Notes: generated by a model from the sequence alone, not told the origin. Shown: positions 11,263 to 24,364, numbered from the stretch's first letter. The stretch: DNA of 64,000 bases from Holothuria scabra (GCA_037179385.1 CM074193.1:38410846-38474845), one strand, 5' to 3'. Translations and numbers: made by a program.

Positions 11263-12863
11263 ATGCATGTGCACTCAATCGTGCTCGGGGCTCTTCGTAT
11301 GTTAAGTCTCATCTAGCTCCCAAAACCCTCTCAATGTGAGACATGCATGAATGCAACATGTATACTGTCTTGTCCATTTTCAAAGTGATTCCTTGAAGAA
11401 AAATATCAAACAATTACTGTAGGACCACATAGGCCGCAGATACATCACTGTCTGTACAGTATATCGTCTCCACGTAGGTTTTCACCCAGCTGGTACACTA
11501 AGTACGAATGATGATAGGTTAAACGGTTTAGCTATGCTATCAAGTTCATAAGAGAAAATTCAAATTTTATTCAACGTATAATTAAAATGTTTGCTCATCT
11601 CAAAGAAAGACGAATGCATTGTCATAGCCATTGCATTGAAAGACTAAATTCAATGAAATAATGATGAAGTTTGCAGTCGGTTTAATGCTCATTAAATGCC
11701 ATGTGAGGGCAGAGAAATGCTTCGTTCTATAACCCCGATTTTGTAAATATCACGGAGGTCCCCCCCCCCCCGGACCTCACGCCGTAGGTGGGAGCGCTCC
11801 ACGGCTCCTTGGGCGCCGTTGGTTTATTCCCACCAATACAAATTTGCCCCTCCATGTATTTAGACCACGAGCCGCCACTGGCTGTCAGTCAGACTCAACA
11901 AAATGTAGTCCTGATAGTCTCACCATGATAGTTATCCCCGAGTTATATGTTGTTCCCTCCTATAAAAAGTCTGTGCCCCTGGTGAAAAAATCCGGGCTAC
12001 GCCACTGAAACCATTGCACCACACTTGCTTGCCTCAAGACAAGTTAACTTTTTGTAGAAAATTGGCCAACTTCAATTTCTCCTATACAGGTTGTACTTGA
12101 AAGTAAGTACAAATCGAAGCTACTGAAGATGACAGAAGAGAAGCGCAAATATTAGCACCGATTGAATTCAAGTATAGATCGAATAATTGTTAAGTGCTGC
12201 ACAAAACAATCAAGTGGCCTCCCATACTCGCTTCTCGGTGTCAATATGTTCTGCCGCCAACTCAACTTTATACATTGCGTAAGAAAGGCATCTATCCAGC
12301 ATGAAACAGATCGCTTCTGCCGAAGATTTGAGCATTTGCACATGCGCAGTTTAAGCTGAATCGTACCAATAATTTTAGCGGCTGATCAGCGCGATGTTAA
12401 ACAAGCCTAGTGGATATTCTTAATGGTGTGTTCATTGAATCCGCGTAAACCTGACAAAACTGGTCACAGAGTGCTATAGTCGAATACTTCATTTTGAGTT
12501 CCCTTAAGGTCGTATATATCCTACACGTGCATCATCAACTTATACAAACGCTCAATTAATTGTCTACAAGTAACATTCCAATAAATTGAAACTAGCCATC
12601 AGCTTTTCAAATCAAGTCGTGACTTATGAAGTCCCAGCACAAAAAAAATTTAATTCACAATCTTTCATTTGTTGAGCGTTATTGTGCTGTCGTTTCACAT
12701 CCAAATATTATTTTTATAGTTTCTTTACTGAATGTCAATATGGTTATGGAGAGACTTTTCCATATGCTAGACCCATGATTGACGAAGTCTCCCGACCCCA
12801 CGGTATCTCCACCTTCCAAGTTTGTAGCAGAGCAGCGATTAAAGGCAGCTCCTACAGACGACA

Positions 12864-13070
12864 GACGAATCCGGACAGATTGCGATGATCTGATTTTAGT
12901 TGGCCATTACTGGGTTCCATCACCTTTAATCTTTAAATTTCCTTCCTTAACCGTTCCATGCATGGTTTTGCACTGAAGTGTATCTTGATATTCTCAACTT
13001 CACTGAATATGAGAACGTGAATTTCATGTAAACAATAAATGAAGACGATTAAAGGCTGGTGGATCCACTA
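12864..13070 (+). repeat. Dispersed repeat or paralogous 3' end carrying AATAAA (copy A)
   Basis: Starts GACGAATCCGGACAG and ends near AATAAATGAAGACG plus ~30 bp. It aligns over ~200 bp with 51050-51256, the 3' UTR of the EGF-SEA gene, including the AATAAA (13034-13039). It is either a mobile sequence or the 3' end of a decayed gene copy; no matching coding exon is visible upstream. Confidence 0.55.
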
Positions 13071-16000
13071 ATGGCTGCCTACAGTACTTCGTCTTATATT
13101 ACTGTACGAATACTAAATTTCAAAAATTAAGTCAGTATACAAAGAAGTATTAAAGCATTCAGATGAAACTTTGTCATACGAGTCGGCAGGAATTACGTCT
13201 TTACAATTTTACAAGCCAACACAGTGACTGTGAAAATGTCTGTACATGTATGAATAAAAATAAAAATCAGAAAAATCAGAAAATATATAAGTGTTGTCAA
13301 CTCATTGACCACCACCTTAGAGTATGCATTCTTTTTTACTTCCTTCCTTTTTCTACAGTAATTGAATAAAAATTCATATTATTATAGGCCTGCAGATAAT
13401 TTTAAAGAGCACATTTAAAGAGCATTTTTTATCCTGGTACGCAATCCATTTCAGTTCATGTCTACCAGTTTACTTGAATAAGTTAATACAGACCTGCATA
13501 AACAAAAATCTTCAGATAGAATGATTTTCTGTTCATCTTTACTTGTCACAAAATACTATTAACATAAATTGAAAACTTCAAATTACTTGTATCATAAAAT
13601 TCACTTTTCTATTGCATTTCCTCGACGTGTAATTAAAAATTGACGTATTTACACCGTAGTCTTACCTTTGGTCATTGTTTTCTACTCCCGGCAGAAAGTG
13701 ATATCTTGTATTTCTCTGAGATTGATGTAGAGCAACAGCTAGAGCGACGTCAGTCATGAACCACCAGTTAAATTTACGTCACTGGATACCTCATACCAGA
13801 AACAATTTAAAGAAAAATCCAAACTGATATTTAGTTTTTCCTTCGGTTTATTTATGTGGTGGAGGAAAAATGTTGGGCTACTACTCGGTTGCAGCACTGA
13901 GAACTATGGCCTTATTGACCAGTAATTTGTTGCAAAGGATATTTCTCCTTCCATTGTGCGTAGAGCTACTGTACAGTCTCTTTCCACACTCTTACTGACC
14001 TATTGTGTAGCCCTTTTGTTAGAGTTCATCATCTTCTAAACAACCTACATCCTTAACCATTGATCTTGAACTTAGTGATCAGGTTGCCTTTTAGACCTGA
14101 AAACTCTTTTGTTGGAAACGTTCTTGTTATAAAAACGACCCAATCACCAATCGAATGCAAAGAGCGTAGTTGTCGGTAATCGGATTTAGGTTGCAGATTG
14201 TGTAAATAAGTTTATGAAACTGGGACAATTACGTGAACCAAGGGTTTGAGACTTTGTGAAGAAATCGATTTGGTGAAAAAATTGTAGTAAGAACATGAAA
14301 GGAATAATAATCACGGAATAAGGTGAATGGGTTTTGTGGTGACTTGAGGTGCACGCTCTGTTTTGTGCTCCTCCAACTGGTTTGTACAGCTTTCAATTTA
14401 TGCCTCCTAAAGCGCCGATGTTTTGAAAGATTGTTCGGAGGGGGCAACGAACCATAACAGTATTATTGAGGTCCGAAGATTGTGGACATTATCCACAAAC
14501 AGCTGCTTGTTGGAAAAGTGTTGAATAAACTAATCACTGTTCTTATGCGAGAAAACCCGTCTCCTTCAGGAAATACTGTCTTTTCTACATTACTTCCACT
14601 TTTGAAAGTCATTATTCTTTCTGACAAACAACAGTCATTTTTTTTATCAAGAACAGATGCATGAAATTCAGGTAATCAGTGGTCAAGCACAGTTAAATTA
14701 CCGGACTCGCCTATTAAAGTGACATCATACCAAAATGGGTGAGTGTCGTGGGGGAGGGGTTGTCCCTCTACATTTATATGCGACTCCCTGAATGGAATCT
14801 CGATCACCGTCAGCGTCTTGTTTATTGGTCCATACTGGTAGGGCGGGGGGGGGGGGGGGGCCCCTCCCAAAAATTTCCTCACCGAGTTTGAAATGTATCA
14901 AGCCAAATCTTCTCACCCAAGACAGTCCCAATTCTCCTAACCTACTAACTGAAGCCCCTTTTTCAGCTGTGAAACTTATACTCTCATCCAGTCCATGCAG
15001 ACACAATTTCCACAGTTTATTGTTTCAGAATGAGAAGACCTGTACAAAATGCATTGTATAATACAAAATGCACTGTATAATGCAGTAAAGTATATGATGT
15101 TTATTATGAGTTACAGTACTCTGCATTTTTCATTTGCTGTCAACCAAAGAGCAATTTCTTTAGACTTTTATATATTTATTTGGTTGTGAATTGGGTGCTT
15201 TTAGTACATACCATTTGTACGCATCCCCCCCCCCCCGCAAAAATGTTCGTCCCCTTGGAATCTTGTCTGGATAGGGAGGCCAGGCTGATTCAATGCAACG
15301 GCGGTCTAAGTAAAACTTGTATGGTCTACAATACACTGTTGAACAAGTGGTAAAATAAATGAAATAAAAAATTTTAACACCGTGAAGGGACCACTAAATT
15401 CAGTAAGCTCTCACTTGATATCATTTGGACAATTTATAAGGATATTTCCGAATTTCGGTAGGGAAATTTTGGCCCATGCAGCACATGCTATACCTCGTGG
15501 ACCCAAAATTCCTGATCGCCATGAAACAAACACAAGCTCAGTATGATCGTAATGGCCCATTAACATGGTACAACAGAATCTGTAAAAACACTGCATATTT
15601 ATATAACACTGGCCATAGGGCTCACAGGACTATTAGGTACATATTTCCTGAATACCGTTGTTCGATCATTGCTGTTATCGTCTATCTGGCATAAGCCGGA
15701 GGAAAAGTTAAACCCTTTGCAATATTTCACAAAATGGCAAAATGGATCCTAAGGTCCATCTTGAGCCTTGGTCCCCAAACTATTTTCTGAGAATTACTAA
15801 ACAAACTATTATTACTGTCAAGAGAATATGTAAGGGTGTGAAATTTTCAGAATTTTAAAGAAAGGGTCATCGAGCGCTACCGGAGCCCTAGACTAATGCT
15901 TCAAGAAAAACACAACAGACCACGGACGAGGCATCATTATATATGACATCAATCTAAACATCACGGTATTCAAAACTAGTGAAGGGCTAACAATTTTGCT

Positions 16001-16561
16001 ATCCACAAGATCCACCATTGAGTACATCCTCTCAGGGCCTTTGGCCCAAAATGTACGTATACCAAGCCTTAAGGTACCAATTACTGAGGAACATGATGAC
16101 AAGACATCAGCAATGCCTGTCGGGTCTAGAAACATGACGGGAAAGGGATTGTAATGGCAATTTCGCTCTAGTCCATAACTTATGTTTCTGTAACGTTAAA
16201 TTTGCACGACTAGTTAAGTTAAGCGCTGGCCAGACTACAGCTATATCAGATCGAATTACGGTCCGATTTTGTAGTTTCGGTTAAAATCCTTTCCATATCT
16301 GATCGAAAAGAACAGAGAATCCGAGATCTGCCACCCAGGAAGGAAACTGTGAATTACACACCACAACGAAAATCAAAATTTATTCTAGGCTAATTCTTTC
16401 TTGACGTCACATCGACAATCAGCTTTGATAGATACGTGTTTGACCCGGCCAGAGATAAAGAAGATTTTAACCAAAGCTAAAAAACAAAATGATCGTGATC
16501 CGATCCGACATCGCTTTAGTGCGACCCCCATCATACGGCTTACATGGTGCTGTGTGCAGAC

Positions 16562-16640
16562 AAAAATAAATCTGGTTAGGTTAGATGGGGTGTTACGGCC
16601 TAGTTTCCTCCCAATTGGTTCAAGTCAAGCCGGCCACCGC
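16562..16640 (-). repeat. SINE-like fragment (family S)
   Basis: Contains GTTACGGCC, CCCAATTGGTTCAAGTC and AAGCCGGCC, shared with fragments at 22420, 24365 and 55565. The reverse complement reads GACTTGAACCAATTGGG, the tRNA-like box B side of the family. Confidence 0.45.
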
Positions 16641-18540
16641 CATACCTGGAATCCAATCAATAACGAATCATTCCGGGCTATGCCAAGGGAAGTACTGTCT
16701 TGAAGAAAAAAATTGCACAATTTGTAAGGTGTGCTTAGTTCGCGTATGTGGCCTTCCTGAATTGGACACTTTGACTGCAACCAGGGAGCAACTAAGCGTT
16801 TTACGTAAAAAAAAACGTAAAAACAAAAAAATTGCGACTCAATAAATGCGCACGCATAATTATTCTGATGACATTCATTCCAGGTAGCTGTCATTCTAAC
16901 GTGGTAGTGCTGCAGTGCAAACACTACACTGCTTCATGCAGTTGTGCATTGACCGGTGTAGTCGGCTGTTGAAGCAGGAACCTGCCTACACTCTAGCGTT
17001 AGAGGGGCAGCTCTCTGATTGAAACAACGGCTTTGAAGATAAATGCCTTTAAAGTACCACGACGGATTTCTTGAGAGAGGCTCGACCAAAAAGCTGTTAT
17101 TTGGAAATGACGGCCCCTGGTTCGACTCAGGCTTTGTGACACACATTGATGAATGACATGATGTAAGCGTTCTGTTATGCTATCCGGAGCGAGGATCTCA
17201 ATAATGGACGACCAGATTTAAGTGAGTTGGAAACAGGGTGTCAGTTTTTCCATTTGGGTCCGTCGGGGCTACATGCCCCCAAACTTTAAAAAGATTCTAC
17301 GAAATCCTGTTTAAAAATGCACTTTAAACTTTTGACATGTCGAAAAATTGAAATGAAGTTATCAATACAAATACAATCACCATTACTACCATGATTGCAA
17401 CATCATTTGAAAAAAAATCAGTTCGCGATCGCGAATGTTGAAGTTTTGCCGACCCACAAATTTGCCCTCCCCCCTCAAAAGAAAAAAATGTATACTTCGC
17501 ACGATTGACGCCCTTTGTTGGAACCGCGATTGTTCTCAGGCTATACCCAGTTCATGCCCCGTCTCTGTAGACTTGTTAGGCGTCAGAGTAGTGAACGATT
17601 GTGGGATGCGACACATTCACCGATTCATGACGTTTGCTCTGCCCGTTCGCCCCTCTATGGAGGTTACTGGTGGCTATGGTGACTCGCTGGTCCGCTTTTA
17701 ACTAAATATTACGAGTTGCTTGAGTCCAAACTACCACAACATTCTCACTTTCTGGGCTAACTATCGAAAGTTTCCCGGTCCCGCTTCCAGCCGCCGCACT
17801 TCGTTTTGTTTGACCATGTAATATTAGGTCAGCTAAGCGTTTTCGATTTATCCACTGACGAGACAGACTGCCAGTGTTCTTCAAAGTCATTAGCGTGTTT
17901 CAAGGGAGGAAGGGTAACCCCCCCTCACCTCCGAAGTCAGTCGGGGAAAAATCACTCCGTCGGGGTAATTACAGGTTCGATGAAAAGGAAAAGTTTGCAG
18001 AGACATATTGAACATTCAATCCTTAACTACACACCAGCTCCGTGGGTAGCAGAAAAATAGTTGCCAGAGCAAAAAAAAAAAAAAAAAGAAAAAAAAAATC
18101 ATCAAATTCCGTGCCACTCGGGGGAATCACAGGTCCAAAATCACCTTCAAAATCCTGCACACGCCACTGTTAAAAGTAGTTTTGGAAATTTGAAGTACAG
18201 CTTGGCACACAAGAAGAGAAACCAAAGTGGCAATTAATGAGGACACGAGCCTTCTTTTAACCTTTGCTTTTTCTATCCTAGCAGTGAATAGCTTCAAGTT
18301 CGTCTGAGCAGGGACTTATTTTCTAGCAATTACCGGTCCGAGTCAGCCACACATACAACAAAGATGTAAAGTCCATGCTTAAAGTGGTATGACCCATTTA
18401 CCCGTTGTCATTTTACGTATTAACTAAACGCCAGTCTCTTCTTGCAACAAGCTTCCTTACACTCAGAAACTGATACTGATTTTGCCAATAATATTGAAAG
18501 GTTAAAACGTTCATTTTACATCAAGTTTTGATATGTTTTA

Positions 18541-19330
18541 TTCTCATCATTTCGGTAAAATTTGCATTAAAATCCGATGTGTGTATCTCAAGGTAAGAGC
18601 CGGTAACGTTGTCACATTTTCAACAAAAAGTGAACTTGAAGCAAGCACATATGCACTCTTAAAAGTGTTAATGAATTATAACACAATGTTTAATTCCTAA
18701 ACATTTTGATTTTAAACACATTTTATTGCTGAACATTTAGTGTCTACTAGTTTAAACATATTTGAATGTTAACGTGCTTGCAAAGTTGGGACAAAAATGT
18801 GTTTAATTTTCACAACACGTTTTTTAAGGGTGTGACGTCATATTCTAACATTAAAGGACAGACATTTGTTTTTCTTTCAAATTCACAACCAATTGTCAAT
18901 TTGTCTCCTAAACAATTCCGCATTTAAATTTCCCAAAGGGAGTTCCTACATACCCCTACTAACTTTAAGACTAACACAAAACAAAGGTAAACAAAGCATC
19001 TCTTGTCAATTTGAGGAATTGATTAACCTCGGCTGCCCTCAAATTCACTTTCAATTCAATTCATTTCTTGTATGTACAACAATCATCAACAGAGGTATCA
19101 TTTAACAAATACTAAAAACAAAGTACATATGATGGACACTAGAAAAACAATACAGTTTATCAAGGCTAGTGACCATACAAACATAGACAAAAAGGGAACA
19201 CAAATCTCAGTTACTCCATTTTACTTATGTCACGAGAGAAACAAGTCCGACTTGAATGGAAGTTTCACCCCGCTGTGCAGAATTCTTCTTTCAAATATGA
19301 AAATTTAATTTTTGCTTTCACGTCCCCTTT
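18541..19330. repeat. Dispersed ~0.7-kb repeat D, copy 1
   Basis: Shares ordered blocks with 26330-26945: TTTGCATTRAAA..GATGTGTG, GTCACAT..TTTTCAA..AGTGAACTT, AAACAAAG..TTGCCCTCAAATTCACTTT-like, and TGAATGGAAGTTTCACC. The MITE at 18654-18832 is inserted in this copy and absent from the other. Confidence 0.55.
18654..18832. mobile_element. TIR MITE of the CACTCTTAAAA group
   Basis: CACTCTTAAAA at the left and TTTTTTAAGGGTG at the right, with TG on both outer sides. Inserted in repeat D copy 1. Confidence 0.6.
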
Positions 19331-19567
19331 GAGTGTTATCCTGAATTGGACGTAGGTTCCTTTGGGAAGCAGAACTTCTTCGTGATTATATGTTTTTATT
19401 TCTTCCAACGGATCTTTGTAAGAGACTAGACGAGTGGACTTCAGAAAACATATGACGCGTACACACATATCATACAAACTAATCAATATTTTAAGATTTG
19501 ACTTTCTTAGTATCTCAGGAATTAATCCAGAATAGCACCATTTTGTTTCAAATGAGTGTTTTTCTTA

Positions 19568-19776
19568 CACTCTTAAAAAAATGGGATGGGAGTGTTCTAT
19601 ATACTCCAACTGGCAGAATTCTGCAAGGTTAAATTTGAATGCCAATCCTGGATAAACAGACACAAATTCTGGTCAGAGTAATTAGAATTTGAATTAGTTT
19701 TGGAAACTTAACCAGGAGTGTAGGCGTAAGTAGAACACCGATCCTGGTTTTATTTAACCTCTGTGTTTTAAGAGTG
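19568..19776. mobile_element. TIR MITE of the CACTCTTAAAA group with AACCAGG words
   Basis: CACTCTTAAAA..TTTTAAGAGTG, flanked by TA on both sides (19566-19567, 19777-19778). The interior has TTAACCAGGAGTG and ATCCTGGTTTTATTTAA words in both orientations. Confidence 0.7.
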
Positions 19777-20046
19777 TATGCAACCGTATGGACGTCCCTT
19801 TAATACGCCTTTGGGAACCCTTTTTAAAATAGCTGCACGGGACTATCGTAAAAGATGCGAATAATTGATCTGTGGAGAAAGGTTTCGTCTTTTCACTTTC
19901 ACGAAAATATCTGGTCTACGTTACTAGTCCTATTTCTTGATAGCTAAAAATACCTAAGCAAAGAATCATGAAAGTTGTAACATACGGCGGTAGTGTATAG
20001 ACCTGTATGAACCACAAAAACATGTAGTAAATAAAAAGCAAGATTC

Positions 20047-20398
20047 TTAAAGGGAAATATTGTGTTTAAAATGCTCCAACATATCCTTTAAAGTATAAAG
20101 CTCTTGTCATTTTCCTTTTTCTCATTTTCAACCCCCCAGCAATAGCTTCATGTCCTCGAAATATTATGCCCAAGAAGAGTTATGGAAGGTGCATCTTTTG
20201 AAATGTTGAAAGTTTGGATGAAAAAATTATTCTTGAGCAACAAACAACTGAATTTCTATCTGAGAGAAACTTATTTCTTGAAAAGAACGCTACCATACTA
20301 CCTCATTTTTAATTATTTATCACTCCTTGCCAATAAATTTTGGTTTTAAAAAGATGAAATTTCCTAGGCTTGTAAAATAAACCCAATATTTCCCTTTA
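20047..20398 (-). mobile_element. MITE family F1, copy 2 (inverted)
   Basis: TTAAAGGGAAATATTG at the left and CCCAATATTTCCCTTTA at the right form a clear terminal inverted repeat. The interior matches the reverse complement of the 1115-1448 and 48617-48958 copies, including the AGCAACAAACAACTGAATT block. Confidence 0.65.
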
Positions 20399-21060
20399 CT
20401 AAAACCCATTATTCTTTATTCGTGACATTTAAGACAGAACTTGATCCATTATGGAAACCAGAGAGAACATATCTGCCGAAACTCCCTGTCGATACCACCA
20501 TTGGGCCTACATGAATTTTGTTTAAACATTTATTCATAACTTTAATATACCATGTTCACCAAATCACGTTGTGCCCATTTCTCTCTGCCTTGAACCGTGG
20601 AAGTGTCAACCAGTAACATTATCTCCAACTACTACTAATACATCTAAAATTACATCTCAAGCATTGCTCCAAGTATCGCTTGCAAAGTTGTTGAACCTGT
20701 TCTGCCCGGTAAAAGAATACAATACTGCTGTGGCAAACAATTTGACAGCCGGTGAATGGACTGATGGACCACTTGTTAAAACTGGTCCAGCGGCCGTGAT
20801 ATGACCTTAAATGAGGTGATGGTATTGGCAAAGGGCAATGACCATGGAAGGCAATTCGGTGCATTTAATTTAAGGGTTTTTATGACGCATTGTACACTAA
20901 CGGGCAAAAAGAGCAGGCTATTAATTACATCTTGCATTTGAATTATGTACAATCACACTCATGATTAAAGCAGGAGCTGTATGCTATAGGCTCATACTGG
21001 TAAAGAACAGGAAGATTTGAGGGGAGAGTAAGTTACACAGTTATACTTTATCAGTTTATA

Positions 21061-22094
21061 CTTTAGAGCTGGTGTTACATGAAAAAACAAAATAGGGTAT
21101 TCCATGCAAAAAACATTGAAAATCAAATATGAAAGCAATCCTCTTCAAAATCCGTCAAAAATTGACCATTTAACACAGCAATTTCTGATTTGCACTTCAT
21201 CATTGATAAACATGAGCTCAATATGCAAATTTTGTGATATCATGAGAGGGACATGCCATAATGGCTAATGTTATCCTTTGTTTAGGAAACCTTCATTTCA
21301 AGGACAGCTGTAGTACAGTGGGGGTAGCCACGGGGGGGGGGCACGAGGGGCACGTTCCCCCACAGCAAAGTTGTGCCCCCATGTGCCCTCCCATCCCATT
21401 GCAATCTGCCCCGCTCAAAATGCTGTGAGCATGCGCACTAACATTTTATCTGCTGAAATGATGAAAGGTGAGTGGCCAATACCTTCGAACTACGGGCAGC
21501 CTTTCACTTGCCCTCCCTGGTCTCACTTCGAAGGCAGAGAATTGCTTCGTTCTATAACCCCAATTTTGTAAATATCGCGGAGCTTCCGGGGCTTCGCCCC
21601 CTGGGCCCCCACTGGGACGTTGCCCCTGGACTCCACCAGGGGCCCTTAGGCGGGCCGTGGACCCCACGCCGTACGTGGGAGCGCTTCGCGCTCCCACATG
21701 TTGTGCCCCCTATAAAAAGTCTGTGCCCCCAAGGTGAAAAAATCCTGGCTGCGCCACTGCTATAGCATTAGTTTGTCCCGAGGGTTTTTATTTTGGAAGT
21801 TAAAATTGTGTCTTTGAAAATCATCAACATCAATAACCAGACCATAAACTATCTGATGAGTTATTACGAGATACAGGTAATTAATATAGGGTTAACAAAA
21901 GAAATGCCAACACTCTGCAACACTCAACATCATTGTTTTTGCATAAGCAACAAGTTGTTTCAGAAACCATCAATCTTTGGAGAGGTATATCTTGAAAACC
22001 GTGAAAGATATTTACATAATTTCAGCGAAAAACTTCACTCCGTAACTGCCAAGTGAATCAAGAGCATTTTGCTGACATGCCACATTACCTTTAA
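21061..22094. mobile_element. TIR element F2, copy 1 (split by a hAT insertion)
   Basis: Left end CTTTAGAGCTGGTGTTACATG, right end GACATGCCACATTACCTTTAA. Aligned with 41834-42420 it is continuous except for the insertion at 21316-21759. Four copies of the family are in the window. Confidence 0.65.
21316..21759. mobile_element. 444-bp hAT-like MITE nested in F2 copy 1
   Basis: CAGTGGGGGTAGCCACG..GGCTGCGCCACTG, flanked by CTGTAGTA (21308-21315) and CTATAGCA (21760-21767), 6/8. Both ends match the 3.6-kb element at 8402-12007. The intact F2 copy at 41834 provides the empty site. Confidence 0.8.
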
Positions 22095-22419
22095 GGGAAC
22101 ACACCCTGTGCTTGGTCGGGTGTGATGAAGAGTGAGGAGCAGAAGGGCAATCCGTTGATATTCCGAGGGGTTCTGTTTTCAAAAGAAAAGAAAAAATCGT
22201 AACATAAAATCTTCCGGTCGCGTAGGCAGGGAAGCATTGTGCAAATTGAACGTGGGTCGTTACTGCAGCTGTGCGTTGTTCGCAGATGTGCGCGGTTGTG
22301 TATAGCCGAAGGGTTCGTTGCTGTCCTTCAACACAGAATTTCGCACTGGTTCTCTGAAGTTGAACAAAAAACCTATGAACGTTTCAAAACGCCCACTCAC
22401 AAGTACCACTTGGTAGCGA

Positions 22420-22545
22420 GGGGTTGGTTAGTTAGTAAGTGAGATGGAGTTTTACGGCCTACGGTTTCCAACCCATTGATTCAAGTCGAACCCGGGCCCT
22501 CCTCGTGAGAGGTGGATACTTAACCGTTAGACCAAACAAGCGATG
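22420..22545 (-). mobile_element. tRNA-derived SINE-like head (tRNA-Glu resemblance)
   Basis: On the minus strand TGGTCTAACGGTTA (box A-like, ~22520-22534), then CTCTCACG and GGGTTCGACTTGA (box B-like, 22483-22495) follow tRNA-Glu order and spacing, then the family-specific tail GGTTGGAAACC..GGCCGTAAAACTCCA. No paired acceptor stem, so this is a SINE rather than a tRNA gene. Confidence 0.6.
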
Positions 22546-24364
22546 TAGCGAGGGGTCGGTGGGGATACATTTGAGAGCGTTGTAGGAGGTTGGGTTCCGT
22601 TTTGATCCTTTCAGCGTGGTTGCGGGCTCCCTTAATCGTGTCCCGGATTAGTCTTTGAGCAGTCTACGCACCGTTCACGAACGCGAGCGCATTCAAACAA
22701 AACACTCAAAACACACACACACACACACACGCAGACACGCACATACACAAAGCATAGCCAGAAGGCGCATTATAAATGCTCTATTATTATTTATCAGTAC
22801 TTTAGTAGACTCAAATTGATGTTTCTTGCAGTCGTAACGTCATCTGCATACCACAATGTTATAGTTTGTTTGTTCTCCCTGTCGTTTATTAGGGAGGGGG
22901 AAAAATGATATGTTTCCTGCCAAAATTTTAATTGCGTGCAATTGCCCATCTTTCCCCACAATCGACCTACCCCCAGCGTGGTTGCTCCGACATCCTTTAT
23001 CGAAATCCTTAGGTGAAAGTGAAAAGACGCTCTGGCGTTCTTTCCACCGCTGGCTGATTTTTTTTTTTTATTTAATATTTGCGTTATGGAAGCGTGGTAC
23101 GGACGTAATTATCAGTTGTTCACAGTTGCTTTCTTCCGTGTGAACAAAATAATGAGTATAAAAATCTGTTAACAATTCCATGACTTTACCTCCGACGTTT
23201 TGCAAAACACTCAGCTTATGCAGTGCGGTTGAAAAGTTTCTTTCAGTCAACGGTCGCCAGTGCGAGCTCATAGAATTAAGCAGGCTGCTTTAAGCGAGAA
23301 CATATAAAAAACGGTTACAACGGGGAATGAAATTTGTCACTCACAAGACCCAACATTTACAGACGGACTCAATGATTCTACACGGCTCTACTACATCGAT
23401 GATCAGGTGATGGGACTCACATCAGAAAACAGAATTCCTGAAAGCTCATGGGTAGGAGCTGGGTACTTTTGATAAACGTGCTCCTCGACATGTAATGATT
23501 TTAACCTATTTGAATCCTATCAGGCCAGTGAATCCAACTGGAAGAAGGGCCGTGGTCGACCCAAGTTAAACCAACATGTTAGAACTGAACTTTATCTCCC
23601 ATGAATCATTGCGATCCTTCCGGGCAAATTCAACGGGAAAGAGCCTTCAAAACAGCTCTGTAAATTTGAATTTTCATTGATTTTAGATTTCTTAGACATT
23701 CAGACATTGTTCAAGTCTTTGTTGCTAGACGAACGGGTTCCGTCCTGTTTGGTTGTTCACATTATTTGTACTAATCTTTAAAAGTGTACCTAAAATCTTG
23801 AAGTTGAAAAACATATATTTTAGTGATTGCAAAATAAAACCTTAAGCTTTTCATACAACTTCTAAATTCTGGTAATAAGTTCTCAGAACTTTTCTGTAAT
23901 CCTTATTAATCTCTTTATTTTGTTGTTCTGTAAATCTACAGTAATGGGAACATATTGTCAAATGACTCTCAAGACAGCAACAGCCAATCTAGAAACACAA
24001 CAGACTTTCACAATATCGACATCAAGTTATTGCTCAGTGTAGCATTTTAAATTGAGTGAATAAACTTTAACATTTTATATCTCAGCTCAGTAATATCCTA
24101 TGAAAATGGGGGTTTGACCCTTGACTCATACCGAGTCTGCATTAATATAGGCTATTTTTTTTTGAAATTTCATACGTTAGGTACACCTGAATTCATAACC
24201 CCGACGCAGTTGCAAGTTGTTTGTAGTATTTTACGCATAAAGGTGTGCTTAAGTACATCGTGCCGACATTTATTTTTGTAAATATGTTGTTAAAGATTTC
24301 TGGTTTTGCTTTTTTCATTTAAGCTATTATCTCGTGTTTTGAATACACATCATACACTGGTAAA

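Larger units (their letters stand above)
8402..12007. mobile_element. 3.6-kb hAT-like element with perfect 8-bp target duplication
   Basis: Starts CAGTGGCGTAGCCACG and ends GGGCTACGCCACTG. It is flanked on both sides by AAACCATT (8394-8401 and 12008-12015), a perfect 8-bp target site duplication diagnostic of hAT-type transposition. The outer ~250 bp at each end matches the 444-bp element at 21316-21759, so this is an expanded relative. No transposase-like reading frame is present inside; it is non-autonomous. The interior holds a tandem 82-bp duplication, ~200-bp tandem repeats and a probable nested element. Confidence 0.85.
12016..18540. other. Long intergenic stretch, sparse repeats
   Basis: No gene supported. 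It contains the repeat copy at 12864-13070, a 22-bp tandem duplication near 15040-15080, poly-G or poly-C runs near 14845 and 15226, a SINE-like fragment at 16562-16640, an A-rich run near 18070-18100 and scattered chance frames. Confidence 0.35.

Noticed and set aside
11024..11312. Overlapping Pro/Arg/Gly-rich frames
   Set aside because: Produced by poly-G/C and repeated GGCGACGCC words inside the 3.6-kb element.
8402..12007. Autonomous hAT transposon
   Set aside because: No frame longer than ~120 codons and no BED zinc-finger or hATC-like motif seen; treated as non-autonomous.
12682..12888. Possible last coding exon of a paralogue upstream of repeat copy A
   Set aside because: There is an AG before it, but the residues do not align with exon 10 or any other exon of the EGF-SEA gene.
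22483..22534. Functional tRNA-Glu gene
   Set aside because: Box A and B match, but the acceptor stem does not pair and a SINE-type tail shared with other fragments follows.
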